Part shown: one piece after another, positions 45,185-53,168 of the stretch
How positions within the stretch are numbered: the stretch's first letter is position 1
Layout of the letters: every line of letters starts with the position of its first letter
The notes under the pieces: model-generated
Told to the model about the DNA's origin: nothing
The model's database searches: none
The model's input: only the letters and a program-made list of their open reading frames with translations
DNA from: DATKPC01 sp035524275
GTDB taxonomy: Bacteria; Pseudomonadota; Gammaproteobacteria; Burkholderiales; Burkholderiaceae_F
Reading direction: 5' to 3'
DNA: 53,168 nt
Assembly: GCA_035524275.1 (NCBI GenBank)
Contig: DATKPC010000011.1
Span: 1-53,168 of the forward strand
Program-made: the position numbers and the translations under genes

Positions 45185-45808
45185 TTACTTTGCCAACAGC
45201 GCGTCGTCGATCTGCGCGGCGCGGACCGCGGCGGGCCGCGATCGCAGCTTCGCGACGTAGTCGACGAACGTCGGGCGCCTGTCGATCGTCCCGAACTGCA
45301 TCCCCCACCCGAGGTGCGAGCCGAGGTACAGGTCCGCGGCGGAAAACCGGCCGCCCGCCAGGTATTCGCCATCCTGGAGCGCCGACTCGATCGTGTCGAG
45401 CACGCGTTGCAGGCTCCCGTAGCCCAGCATGCGCTGCCTCTCGATCGGCGGCTCGGCGACGCCGAGCGCCTTGTTCGTTGCCGCGGCCTCGATGGGGCCC
45501 GCGGCGAAGAACAGCCAGCGGTAATACGGCCCCCGCGCGCGATCCCCGGGCGGCGGCGCCAGCCCTGCCTGCGGAAACGCATCCGCGAGATAGGCGCAAA
45601 TCGCCGGCGCTTCGGTCACGACGACGCCGCCATGCCGCAGCGCCGGGACCTTGCCCATCGGATTGACCGCCAGGTACGCCGGCGCCTTCATCGTCGTTGC
45701 ATAGTCGAGCACCTCCGTGCGGTACGGCTGCCCGACCTCCTCGAGCATCCAGCGCGCGATGCGTCCGCGCGACATCGGATGCGTATAGAAGACCAGATCT
45801 TCAGCCAT
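45185..45808 (-). CDS. Glutathione S-transferase family protein
   Basis: A 207-residue cytosolic GST. The thioredoxin-like domain (residues 1-80) has YTHPMSRGRIARWMLEEVG, with Ser/Arg in the active-site region, and cis-Pro in GKVPALRHG followed by VTEAPAICAYLAD. The all-helical C-terminal domain has GGRFSAADLYLGSHLGWGMQ, with the N-capping motif. ATG at 45808 follows GGGAGG. Divergent from the aldo-keto reductase gene with 63 nt between them. Confidence 0.93.
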   Translation of the reverse strand: MAEDLVFYTHPMSRGRIARWMLEEVGQPYRTEVLDYATTMKAPAYLAVNPMGKVPALRHGGVVVTEAPAICAYLADAFPQAGLAPPPGDRARGPYYRWLFFAAGPIEAAATNKALGVAEPPIERQRMLGYGSLQRVLDTIESALQDGEYLAGGRFSAADLYLGSHLGWGMQFGTIDRRPTFVDYVAKLRSRPAAVRAAQIDDALLAK

Positions 45809-45829
45809 CGACAACCTCCCGAATGCCCG

Positions 45830-45847
45830 GACAATACCGGCATTGTC
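45830..45847. promoter_or_regulatory. Inverted repeat in the GST/aldo-keto reductase divergent promoter
   Basis: GACAATACCGGCATTGTC has perfect 6-bp arms separated by 6 nt. It is central in the 63-nt gap between the divergent GST and aldo-keto reductase starts, where a shared operator would lie. The binding protein is unknown; no regulator gene adjoins it. Confidence 0.45.
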
Positions 45848-45871
45848 GCCTGCCGGGGAAACGAGGACACC

Positions 45872-46918
45872 ATGTCGGCCTACCATGCCGCGGCCGGACG
45901 CTACGAACGCGCCGCCCATCGCCGCTGCGGTCGCAGCGGACTGCTGCTTCCGCCGTTCTCGCTCGGGCTGTGGCACAACTTCGGGGACGCGACGCCGCTG
46001 TCGCTCCAGCGCGAAATGATCCGCACCGCGTTCGACCTCGGCATCACGCACTTCGATCTGGCGAACAACTACGGGCCACCGGCCGGCAGCGCGGAGATCA
46101 ACTTCGGTCGCATCCTGCGCGAGGACTTCGGCGCCTATCGCGACGAGATCGTCGTATCGACCAAGGCGGGATGGGACATGTGGCCCGGGCCCTACGGCCA
46201 GGGCGGCGGCAGTCGCAAGCATCTGCTCGCGAGCCTGGACCAGAGCCTGCGACGCCTGCGGCTCGACTACGTCGACATCTTCTATTCGCATCGCTTCGAC
46301 CCGCATACGCCCTTGGAGGAGACCGCAGGCGCGCTGGCGAGCGCCGTCCGCCAGGGCAAGGCCCTCTACGTCGGCCTGTCGTCGTATTCCGCCGGCAAGA
46401 CGGCCGAGATGGCGCGCCTTTTGCGGAGCGAAGGGGTCGCCGGCGTGATCCACCAGCCCTCCTACAACCTGTTCAATCGCTGGATCGAGCGCGGGCTCCT
46501 GGATACGCTGGACACCGAAGGGATGGGCTGCATCACATTCACCGCGCTCGCACAAGGCCTGCTGACGGGCAAATATCTCGGGGGTATCCCCGCCGACTCG
46601 CGGATCCGGCGCCCTGGCGGCGATTCGCTGCAGCGCGCGCACCTCTCGGAAGACAATCTCGCGCGCGTCCGCGCGCTCGACGAGATCGCGAAGGCCCGCG
46701 GCCAGACGCTCGCGCAGATGGCGCTCGCCTGGGTGCTGCGTGACCCTCGGGTCACGTCGACGCTGATCGGCGCCAGCCAGCCGTCGCAGATCCGAGAAAA
46801 CGTCGAAGCGCTCGAGGCGCCGGGATTCAGCGCCGACGAATTGGCGCGGATCGACCGCTACGCGCAGGAAGGCGGCGTCGACCTGTGGCGCGCGCCGAGC
46901 ACCGATTGGGCGTCATGA
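45872..46918 (+). CDS. gpr: Aldo-keto reductase, YghZ/L-glyceraldehyde-3-phosphate reductase type
   Basis: A 348-residue NADPH-dependent aldo-keto reductase with a (beta/alpha)8 barrel. Start MSAYHAAAGRYERAAHRRCG and LGLWHNFGDATPL are characteristic of the YghZ group. The active site shows FDLANNYGPP (Asp, Tyr), STKAGWDMWPGPYGQGG (Lys) and DIFYSHRFDPHTPLEE (His). The C-terminal NADP-binding part has STLIGASQPSQIRENVEAL. In E. coli YghZ reduces L-glyceraldehyde-3-phosphate and methylglyoxal; a detoxification role fits next to a GST. Confidence 0.93.
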   Translation: MSAYHAAAGRYERAAHRRCGRSGLLLPPFSLGLWHNFGDATPLSLQREMIRTAFDLGITHFDLANNYGPPAGSAEINFGRILREDFGAYRDEIVVSTKAGWDMWPGPYGQGGGSRKHLLASLDQSLRRLRLDYVDIFYSHRFDPHTPLEETAGALASAVRQGKALYVGLSSYSAGKTAEMARLLRSEGVAGVIHQPSYNLFNRWIERGLLDTLDTEGMGCITFTALAQGLLTGKYLGGIPADSRIRRPGGDSLQRAHLSEDNLARVRALDEIAKARGQTLAQMALAWVLRDPRVTSTLIGASQPSQIRENVEALEAPGFSADELARIDRYAQEGGVDLWRAPSTDWAS

Positions 46919-46972
46919 ACGTTACACGAACGCCCCTTACAAACGCGGTTTCCCTGTCACGGAATCGCCGCG

Positions 46973-48106
46973 GTGGCGCGCAACGCGAAACATTTCGACC
47001 TTGCCGTCGTTGGCGCCGGGATCTGCGGTCTGGCGCACGCACTGGCCGCCGCGAGGCGCGGAAAACGCGTTGTCGTGCTGGATCGCGATGCGCAAGCCAA
47101 TGGCGCCTCGATCCGCAATTTCGGCTTCGTCACCGTCACCGGGCAGCAGGCGGGTGAGCACTGGTCGCGCGCGATGCGTTCGCGCGAGGTCTGGGCCGAA
47201 GTCGCCGCGCAAGCCGGGATACCCATCCTGCAGCGCGGGCTGCTCGTCGTCGCACGCCGCCCCGAAGCCCGCGCCGTGCTGGAGCAGTTTCTCTCGACGT
47301 CGATGGGCCAAGGCTGCGGCTTCCTCGAATCGCAGGAAATCCAGGTCCGATTTCCCGGCCTGCGTCGAGGCGCATTTGCCGGAGCGCTGCTGAGCCCCCA
47401 CGAACTTCGGGTCGAGTCGCGCGAGGCCATACCGCGCCTTGCGGCGTTCCTCGAGGAATGCCACGGGGTCGAATTCCTGCGAAGCACCGTGGTGCATGCT
47501 GCGATGGCCCCGCGCGTCGAGACGAGCCGCGGGCTCGTGCATGCCGACGCGGTCGTGGCGTGCCCAGGGGACGACTTCCACGCGCTGCATGCCGATCGCA
47601 TCGCGTCTTATCGCTTGACGCGGTGCCGCCTGCAGATGCTGCGGCTCGAGGCGCCGACCGTCGAGGTCCCTCGGCACGCCGTCATGTCGGACCTCGGGCT
47701 GGTCCGTTACCTCGGCTATGCCGCGCTGCCCGCGGCCGCCGCGCTTCGCGCGCGACTCGCCGATGAACAGGGCGAGCATCTTCGCCGCGGCGTCCACCTG
47801 ATTGTCGTTCGCAGCGCCGACGGTTCCCTCGTCGTCGGCGACTCGCACGACGACGCCGCGACGCCGACCCCGTTCGGCGAGGTGACCGTCGATCGCCTGA
47901 TCCTCGATGAATATGCGGCGGTCTTCGACGGCCCGCCACCGGCGATCCGCGAACACTGGACGGGCACCTATGCGACGAGCGCCGACCGGCTGGTCGTCGT
48001 CGACGAGCCTTCACCGGCCACGCGCGTCGTCCTTGTCACGAGCGGAACCGGTGCAAGCATCTCGTTTGCGCTGGCCGAGGACGTCATCGGCGGGCTCTTC
48101 GACTGA
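46973..48106 (+). CDS. TIGR03364-type FAD-dependent oxidoreductase of phosphonate catabolism
   Basis: A 377-residue DAO-family flavoenzyme. The FAD motif is LAVVGAGICGLAHALAAARR followed by VVVLDRD, and NFGFVTVTGQQ is typical of the subgroup found beside 2-aminoethylphosphonate genes. Enzymes of this group have been reported to oxidise N-methyl-2-aminoethylphosphonate, and some also 2-aminoethylphosphonate itself, to phosphonoacetaldehyde. It starts at a GTG (46973) with a GGA element upstream and ends 13 nt before phnX. With no phnW in view it probably replaces the transaminase. Confidence 0.9.
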   Translation: MARNAKHFDLAVVGAGICGLAHALAAARRGKRVVVLDRDAQANGASIRNFGFVTVTGQQAGEHWSRAMRSREVWAEVAAQAGIPILQRGLLVVARRPEARAVLEQFLSTSMGQGCGFLESQEIQVRFPGLRRGAFAGALLSPHELRVESREAIPRLAAFLEECHGVEFLRSTVVHAAMAPRVETSRGLVHADAVVACPGDDFHALHADRIASYRLTRCRLQMLRLEAPTVEVPRHAVMSDLGLVRYLGYAALPAAAALRARLADEQGEHLRRGVHLIVVRSADGSLVVGDSHDDAATPTPFGEVTVDRLILDEYAAVFDGPPPAIREHWTGTYATSADRLVVVDEPSPATRVVLVTSGTGASISFALAEDVIGGLFD

Positions 48107-48119
48107 GCGGAATTCGACG

Positions 48120-48923
48120 ATGCAAAGACTCCACGCCGTGATCTTCGACTGGGCCGGAACGATCATCGACCACGGATCGCTGGCGCCAATGGGCGCGTTC
48201 GTCGAGGCGTTCGCGGAGTTCGGCGTCGACATCACGATCGACGAGGCCCGAGGGCCGATGGGCATGGCGAAGCGGTCCCACATTGCGGCCATTCTCGCGA
48301 CGCCGCGCGTGGCCGGAGCCTGGCGCGAGCGCCACGGCCGCGATGCGGGCGATGCGGACATCGACGCCCTTTACCGCGTCTTCGTGCCGCGCAACCGCGA
48401 CGTCGTCGCCCAATTCGCCGACCTCATCGACGGCGCCGCGGACGTCGTGCGAACGCTGCGGTCCCGCGGACTGAAGATCGGCTCCAGCACCGGCTATACG
48501 CGCGACATCATGGAGCGGATCCTGCCGATCGCCGCCCGCCAGGGGTTCGCCCCGGACAGCCTCGTCTGCACCGGCGACACGCCGGAAGGGCGGCCGACTC
48601 CGCTGATGTTCTACAAAGGGCTGCTGGATCTTGGCACCTGGCCGGCGTCCAGCGTCATCAAGGTCGACGACACCGAGGTCGGCATCGCGGAGGGATTGAA
48701 CGGCGGCGCGTGGACCGTCGGCGTCGCGGTCAGCGGAAACCTGTTCGGCCTGTCACGCGCCGATACGCTCGCACTGCCCGCGGACGAGTTCGCGGCGCGA
48801 CGAGAGCGCGCCGTCGCGCGCCTCGTTGCCGCAGGCGCGCACTACGTCGTCGACAGTGTCGCCGACCTTCTTCCGATCGTGGCCCAGGTCGAAGGCCGGC
48901 TGGCACGCGCCGAGCGTCCCTGA
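48120..48923 (+). CDS. phnX: Phosphonoacetaldehyde hydrolase
   Basis: A 267-residue HAD-superfamily phosphonatase that cleaves the C-P bond of phosphonoacetaldehyde to acetaldehyde and phosphate. Nucleophile Asp10 is in AVIFDWAGTIID; the Schiff-base Lys51 is in ARGPMGMAKRSHIAAI; GSSTGYTRDIMERIL holds motif II, and IKVDDTEVGIAEG carries the Mg2+-binding acidic residues. These match the Bacillus cereus enzyme (Asp12, Lys53). The cap domain lies between residues 20 and 100. Located directly after the oxidoreductase whose product it would consume. Confidence 0.95.
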   Translation: MQRLHAVIFDWAGTIIDHGSLAPMGAFVEAFAEFGVDITIDEARGPMGMAKRSHIAAILATPRVAGAWRERHGRDAGDADIDALYRVFVPRNRDVVAQFADLIDGAADVVRTLRSRGLKIGSSTGYTRDIMERILPIAARQGFAPDSLVCTGDTPEGRPTPLMFYKGLLDLGTWPASSVIKVDDTEVGIAEGLNGGAWTVGVAVSGNLFGLSRADTLALPADEFAARRERAVARLVAAGAHYVVDSVADLLPIVAQVEGRLARAERP

Positions 48924-48960
48924 CCGCACCGGCCGCGGCCGGCGGGCGATCGATTCCCGA

Positions 48961-48977
48961 GCCGCGCGTCGCGCGGC
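48961..48977 (+). terminator. GC hairpin between phnX and phnS
   Basis: GCCGCGCGTCGCGCGGC is a perfect 7-bp stem with a 3-nt loop in the 157-nt gap between phnX and phnS. A 14-nt palindrome CCGGCCGCGGCCGG at 48929-48942 precedes it. No T-tract follows. It could partially terminate, separate the enzyme and transporter transcripts, or stabilise mRNA ends. Confidence 0.35.
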
Positions 48978-49080
48978 GTTCTCGTATCACGCCGTCGCGT
49001 CACGTCATCCCGGCCATGTCATACCGACGTCGCCGACGCGGTCTAGCTTGCGGTCTTCCCCAGGGAGAGGAACCGTCACG

Positions 49081-50094
49081 ATGAACAAGATCTTCGTCGC
49101 CGCCGCGATCGCCGCCGTAGCCTTCGCCGCGCCGGCTTTCGCGGATTCGGACGTGGTCACCGTCTATGCCGCCGACGGACTGCACGACGGCAAGGGCAGC
49201 TGGTTCGAGACGCAATTCGACGCCTTCACGAAGGCGACCGGAATCAAGGTCCAGTATGTCGAGGCCGGCTCCGGCGGCGTCGTCGAGCGGGTCGCCAAGG
49301 AGAGGACGAACCCGCAGGCCGACGTGCTCGTGACGCTCCCGCCCTTCATCCAGCGAGCACAGGCCGACGGCCTGCTCCAGGCCTACAAGCCGGACGCGGC
49401 ATCGCAGATCGACGGCGCCGGCGATTTCTACACGCCGCTCGTCAACAACTACATGAACTTCATCTACAACGGCGCGGTCCTCAAGGATGCGCCGAAGTCG
49501 TACGCGGACCTTCTCGACCCGAAGTTCCACCACAAGATCCAGTACTCGACGCCGGGCCAGGCCGGCGACGGCACGGCCGTGATGCTGCAGGTGATCCACG
49601 CATTCGGCAATCGGGATGGCGGATTCGACTTCATGAAGAGGCTGCAGGACAACAATGTCGGACCCTCGGCGTCGACCGGCAAGCTCACGGCGCTCGTGAA
49701 CAAAGGCGAACTCTTCGTCGCGAACGGCGACCTGCAGATGAACCTGTCGCAGATGGCCGACAATCCGAATATCCGGGTGTTCTTCCCCGCCGGGCCGAAC
49801 GGCGAACGGTCGACGCTCGCCCTTCCCTACTACGTCGGGCTCGTCGCGGGCGCGCCGGATGGCGCCAACGGCAGGAAGCTGATCGATTTCCTGCTGGGCA
49901 AGGAGGCGCAGTCGACGGTGAGCTCGGTCGCTATCGGCGTCCCGGTACGCCGCGACGTCACGCCGTCGGACACGAATTTCAGCCGGCTGCGCGACGCGAT
50001 GCGCGGCGTGACCGTCTGGACGCCCGACTGGAACGAGGTGCTCAAGGCGCTGCCGAACGACGTTGCGCGCTGGCGCGAAGTCACCGGCAGCTGA
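49081..50094 (+). CDS. phnS: 2-aminoethylphosphonate ABC transporter substrate-binding protein
   Basis: A 337-residue periplasmic protein with a clean signal peptide (MNKIFVAAAIAAVAFAAPAF, cleaved near AFA-DSD). The body is type II binding-protein fold: VTVYAADGLHDGKGSWFETQ, ADVLVTLPPFIQRAQADGLL, DFYTPLVNNYMNFIYN and SVAIGVPVRRDVTP, the pattern of PhnS rather than iron-binding relatives. GGAGAGGAACC precedes the ATG. It starts the transporter part of the operon. Confidence 0.95.
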   Translation: MNKIFVAAAIAAVAFAAPAFADSDVVTVYAADGLHDGKGSWFETQFDAFTKATGIKVQYVEAGSGGVVERVAKERTNPQADVLVTLPPFIQRAQADGLLQAYKPDAASQIDGAGDFYTPLVNNYMNFIYNGAVLKDAPKSYADLLDPKFHHKIQYSTPGQAGDGTAVMLQVIHAFGNRDGGFDFMKRLQDNNVGPSASTGKLTALVNKGELFVANGDLQMNLSQMADNPNIRVFFPAGPNGERSTLALPYYVGLVAGAPDGANGRKLIDFLLGKEAQSTVSSVAIGVPVRRDVTPSDTNFSRLRDAMRGVTVWTPDWNEVLKALPNDVARWREVTGS

Positions 50095-50137
50095 GCCGGC
50101 AACGGGATCGGCAGGCGGCCGGCACGAAAGGAAGACC

Positions 50138-51271
50138 ATGGACAGCGCTCCCCCGGTCCGGGCGACGGAAGCCGGCGCGAACCCCGGCGCCGGCTCCCGC
50201 GTCGCCTACGAAGGCGTGACGGTCGCCTACCGTGGCCACGTCGTGCTGAAACCGTTGACGCTGGAAATCGCGGCGGGCGAGATCCTCGCGTTGATCGGGC
50301 CGTCCGGATCCGGAAAGACCACGGCGCTGCGCGCCGTGGCCGGATTCGTGCGCCCGTCCAGCGGGCGCATCCGGATCGGCGACACCGATGTCACCGACCT
50401 GCCGCCACACCAGCGCGGCATCGCGATGGTCGTGCAAAACTACGCGCTGTTTCCGCACATGCGCGTCGAAGACAACGTCGCTTTCGGCCTGCGGGCCCGC
50501 GGTGCCCCGAAGACCTTGATCGCCGAACGCGTCGCCGAGACGCTCGAAATCGTCGGCATGTCGAGCTACCGCAAGCGGTTCCCGCGAGAGCTGTCGGGGG
50601 GCCAGCAGCAACGGGTCGCGATTGCCCGCGCGCTCGCCGTCCGCCCCCGCGTGCTCCTGCTCGATGAACCGCTGTCGGCGCTGGACGCGCAGATCCGGCG
50701 CGGGATGGTGGAGGAGATCGCGCGGCTTCACCGCGAATTGCCGCAGCTGACGATCCTCTACGTCACGCACGACCAGACCGAGGCCCTGACCCTCGCCGAT
50801 CGCATCGCGATCATGCGCGCCGGCGAGATCAGCGCGCTGGGTGCCAGCGGCGAACTCTATCGTCGCCCCCCCAACCGCTTTGCCGCCGAGTTCCTCGGGC
50901 GCGCGAACCTGCTGCCGGTCACGGTAACGCAAAAGGCGGCGAACGACGACATCGCGCGGGTTCGCCTCGGCGATCTCGACATGGCCTGCTGCGGCATCGA
51001 CGCCGAGGTCGGTGCGCGACGCCTGCTGTGCCTCCGTCCGCAGCACGTCACGCTCGCGCCCGACGCGCACACGATCAATCGCATCGCCGGCACCCTCGAC
51101 GAGATCCATTGGCAGGGCGAGTTGACGCACTTCGTCGTCAACGTCGACGGGCACCGGATGCGCGTCGTCGTGACGCGTCCGCCTGCGGCGACACCGCGAA
51201 CCGGGGCGACGATCGAGGTCTATTTCGCGCCGACCGACGCCAGCCTGATTCCGGAGGAGGTGCTTGCCTGA
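50138..51271 (+). CDS. phnT: 2-aminoethylphosphonate ABC transporter ATPase
   Basis: A 377-residue ABC ATPase. Walker A GPSGSGKTT is at about residues 53-61, Q-loop in VVQNYALFPHM, signature LSGGQQQR, Walker B VLLLDEPLSALD and H-loop YVTHDQTEA. The C-terminal third is an OB-like regulatory domain (TOBE). AAAGGAAG precedes the ATG at 50138. Energises the PhnUV permease; its stop overlaps the TTG start of phnU. Confidence 0.95.
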   Translation: MDSAPPVRATEAGANPGAGSRVAYEGVTVAYRGHVVLKPLTLEIAAGEILALIGPSGSGKTTALRAVAGFVRPSSGRIRIGDTDVTDLPPHQRGIAMVVQNYALFPHMRVEDNVAFGLRARGAPKTLIAERVAETLEIVGMSSYRKRFPRELSGGQQQRVAIARALAVRPRVLLLDEPLSALDAQIRRGMVEEIARLHRELPQLTILYVTHDQTEALTLADRIAIMRAGEISALGASGELYRRPPNRFAAEFLGRANLLPVTVTQKAANDDIARVRLGDLDMACCGIDAEVGARRLLCLRPQHVTLAPDAHTINRIAGTLDEIHWQGELTHFVVNVDGHRMRVVVTRPPAATPRTGATIEVYFAPTDASLIPEEVLA

Positions 51272-52142
51272 CGCGGCGGCGCTTCATGCCGCCGTCGACG
51301 CTCGTTCGCCGATCGCGCCGCGCATGCCGCGCGCCGCGTGGATCGTTCCGCCCGCGGCGTTCCTCGGACTGCTCTTCTTCTATCCGCTGGCGCTGATCGT
51401 CCGCCAGGCGTTCATCGCGGAGGACGGCGCGCCCAGCCTGGCGCCGGCCCTGCGCATCGTGCAGGCCGGCTACTTCGCCCACGCGATCGCCAACACCGTG
51501 GCGATCGCAGCCGCCTCGACGGCCGGCTGCCTCGCCATCGGATCCTGCCTCGCGCTGGTGCTGTCGTTCATTCCGTTTCCCGGCGCCTCGCTGGTCGCCC
51601 GCCTGGTCGATACGTTCATCGCGCTGCCGACCTTCCTGGTGACGATCGCGTTCACGTTCATCTACGGATCGGCCGGCATCCTCAACGGCATGATGATGAA
51701 ATCGTTCGGCCTGGCGCTTCCGCCGATCGACTTCCTCTACACCGCCTGGGGGGTCATCCTCGCGGAAATCACCGTCTACACGCCCTTCGTGCTTCGGCCA
51801 CTGCTCGCGGCCTTCTCGCTCGTCGACCGCTCGCTGATCGAAGCCGCCAGCCTGCTCGGCGCCCGTCCGGTGCAGATCATCCGCCGCATCATCCTTCCCG
51901 CCGCCGTTCCGGCGCTCGCGGCCGGCGGAAGCCTGTGCCTGCTGCTCACCGTCAACGAATTCGGCATCGTGCTCTTCATCGGCGCCAAGGGTGTCACCAC
52001 GCTGCCGCTGCTCGTCTACGACAAGGCGATCCAGGAGTCCGACTACCCGACGGCCTGCGCGATCGCGCTGGTCAACGTCGCGCTGTCGCTCGCGCTGTTC
52101 GGCCTGTACCGGTTCGCCGCGGCTCGCCTGGAGAATCGCTAG
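51264..52142 (+). CDS. phnU: 2-aminoethylphosphonate ABC transporter permease PhnU
   Basis: A 292-residue inner-membrane permease with six predicted helices (first AAWIVPPAAFLGLLFFYPLA). The EAA loop, EAASLLGARPVQIIRRIILP, contacts the ATPase. The start is a TTG at 51264 overlapping the phnT end by 8 nt, because GGAGGAGG lies 4 nt upstream and no ATG occurs before the first helix at a sensible place; the rare start codon may lower expression relative to the binding protein. Confidence 0.92.
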   Translation: MPDAAALHAAVDARSPIAPRMPRAAWIVPPAAFLGLLFFYPLALIVRQAFIAEDGAPSLAPALRIVQAGYFAHAIANTVAIAAASTAGCLAIGSCLALVLSFIPFPGASLVARLVDTFIALPTFLVTIAFTFIYGSAGILNGMMMKSFGLALPPIDFLYTAWGVILAEITVYTPFVLRPLLAAFSLVDRSLIEAASLLGARPVQIIRRIILPAAVPALAAGGSLCLLLTVNEFGIVLFIGAKGVTTLPLLVYDKAIQESDYPTACAIALVNVALSLALFGLYRFAAARLENR

Positions 52143-52145
52143 CCG

Positions 52146-52949
52146 ATGCTCATCTGGTCGCGCCGCGGAAGATACGCAGCCTGGAGCGGCGCACTGCTGC
52201 TCACGGCGGCGCTCTTCATGGCTCCCCTCGCGGTCATCCTCGTCGCGAGCCTCGCGGGCCAGTGGAACGGCATGCTGCCGAGCGCGCCGACGCTGGAGCA
52301 CTACCGGCGCAGCCTCTCGGGCGACGCACTCTTGGCGATTCGCGCGAGCCTGGTGACCGGACTGCTGACGAGCGGCCTGGCGCTGGCGAGCGGGACCTGG
52401 GCCGCGCTGGCCTTGCGCGACGCCGGCGAGCGCGCCACGCGGGCATTCGGCTGGATCTTCTTCCTGCCCAGCGCGGTGCCCTCGGTCTCCGTCGGCCTCG
52501 GGCTCCTTGTCGCGTTCAGCCGTCCGCCGCTGGTGCTCAACGGCACCATCGTCATCGTGATGATGGCGCACTTCGTGCTCGTTTCGTCCTTTGCGTACGG
52601 AAATGTGGCCGCGGGCCTGTCACGACTGCCGGCCGATTTCGAGCAGGTCGCCGCGGTTCTTGGCGCGACGCCCGCCTATCGACTCCGGCACGTGACGCTG
52701 CCGCTGATCGCGCCGTACCTCCTGGCCGCGTTCGGCCTCAGTTTCGCGCTGTCGATGGGCGAGCTGGGCGCGACCGTGATGGTCTATCCGCCGCGCTGGG
52801 TCACGTTGCCGGTCACGATCTTCGGTCTGGGCGACCGCGGCGAGACGTTCACCGGAGCCGCGTTGACGATCATGCTCGTCGTCGCCACGCTGGCGCTGCT
52901 TCTCGTGCTCGAGCGCCTCGCGAAAGGGTCGGTCGGGTCTGCGCCCTAG
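52146..52949 (+). CDS. phnV: 2-aminoethylphosphonate ABC transporter permease PhnV
   Basis: A 267-residue inner-membrane permease, six helices. The coupling loop is QVAAVLGATPAYRLRHVTLP, and MGELGATVMVYPPRWVTLPV near the end is typical of this PhnV/ThiP-like group. It begins 4 nt after the phnU stop, so expression is coupled. It is the last gene of the operon; no phnW or phnA-like gene follows on this strand within the window. Confidence 0.95.
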   Translation: MLIWSRRGRYAAWSGALLLTAALFMAPLAVILVASLAGQWNGMLPSAPTLEHYRRSLSGDALLAIRASLVTGLLTSGLALASGTWAALALRDAGERATRAFGWIFFLPSAVPSVSVGLGLLVAFSRPPLVLNGTIVIVMMAHFVLVSSFAYGNVAAGLSRLPADFEQVAAVLGATPAYRLRHVTLPLIAPYLLAAFGLSFALSMGELGATVMVYPPRWVTLPVTIFGLGDRGETFTGAALTIMLVVATLALLLVLERLAKGSVGSAP

Positions 52950-53056
52950 GGGAACCTGCGCAGCGGACCACTTTCCTTTCACCGACCGGCCCGTCCCGCG
53001 TCGCCCATGCGGTCGTCACCTCGACCGCTTTTCGGTGGTCCGGCAACGCGACGGCC

Positions 53057-53168
53057 TCAACCGCCGCGGCGCTGCAGCCAGGGGCTCACGCGATAGCGCT
53101 CGCCGCGATAGCACGCGTCGAGTGAACGGATCACGCCGGCAACGCCACGCGGACTCCACGCGTGCAGC
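53057..53168 (-). CDS. C-terminal fragment of an unidentified protein
   Basis: The reverse strand from the window edge gives about 36 codons ending at a TGA (53057-53059): the segment GVIRSLDACYRGERYRVSPW followed by LQRRGG. Third-position GC is high, as in the other genes, but the piece is too short for family assignment. It is convergent with phnV across 107 nt. Confidence 0.4.
   Translation of the reverse strand, partial: LHAWSPRGVAGVIRSLDACYRGERYRVSPWLQRRGG

Noticed and set aside
52965..53041. GGACCAC/GTGGTCC inverted repeat after phnV
   Set aside because: The arms are only 7 nt and more than 60 nt apart, too weak for a terminator call.

Overview
The window is a very GC-rich (roughly two-thirds G+C by eye), densely coded chromosomal stretch. 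A class I PHA synthase, PaaY, a PhnSTUV transporter and a fused UraD-AllC protein next to PuuD together suggest a betaproteobacterium, probably of the Burkholderiales. This is inferred from gene content only; there is no rRNA or other marker gene. I see no tRNA, rRNA, insertion sequence, CRISPR array or replication origin.

Region 1 (1-11.2 kb) is the most striking. A leftward operon reads gntR, hcmB-like B12 subunit, MeaB-type G-protein, hcmA-like mutase subunit, phaC, and a tandem hexapeptide protein. Divergent from it are a thiamine-diphosphate enzyme resembling 2-hydroxyacyl-CoA lyases, a 28-residue hydrophobic peptide and an AMP-forming acyl-CoA ligase, with a PduO-type cobalamin adenosyltransferase inserted on the opposite strand. 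The mutase has Ile90 and Asp117, the residues known to mark 2-hydroxyisobutyryl-CoA mutase. The locus therefore appears to hold a ligase, a B12 mutase, its chaperone and cofactor supply, and a C-C lyase, all acting around 2-hydroxyisobutyryl-CoA, with a PHA synthase as possible sink.

Region 2 (11.4-18 kb) holds a secreted tannase/feruloyl esterase, a DODA-type dioxygenase, an internally deleted acyl-CoA dehydrogenase relic and a large GH94 phosphorylase.

Region 3 (18-31.5 kb) is purine and glyoxylate salvage. A LysR gene diverges from gcl-hyi-glxR-glycerate kinase. A second LysR gene diverges from puuD, an NCS2 permease, uraH, a uraD-allC fusion and an M20 amidohydrolase-like gene. Urate carbon can be followed to glyoxylate and on to glycerate phosphate, except that no allantoinase and no recognised ureidoglycolate-processing enzyme is present.

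Region 4 (31.7-46.9 kb) is mixed: a GH5 lipoprotein, a DUF4188 protein, an isolated Cas3''-like HD protein with a degraded motif, an RND pump with its adaptor, a two-TM/RCK channel with a non-canonical filter, PaaY, a UbiA prenyltransferase, three poorly characterised proteins, a GST and a YghZ-type aldo-keto reductase.

Region 5 (46.97-53 kb) is a 2-aminoethylphosphonate operon: a TIGR03364-type FAD oxidoreductase, phnX and the transporter phnSTUV. No phnW transaminase is present, so phosphonoacetaldehyde is probably made oxidatively.
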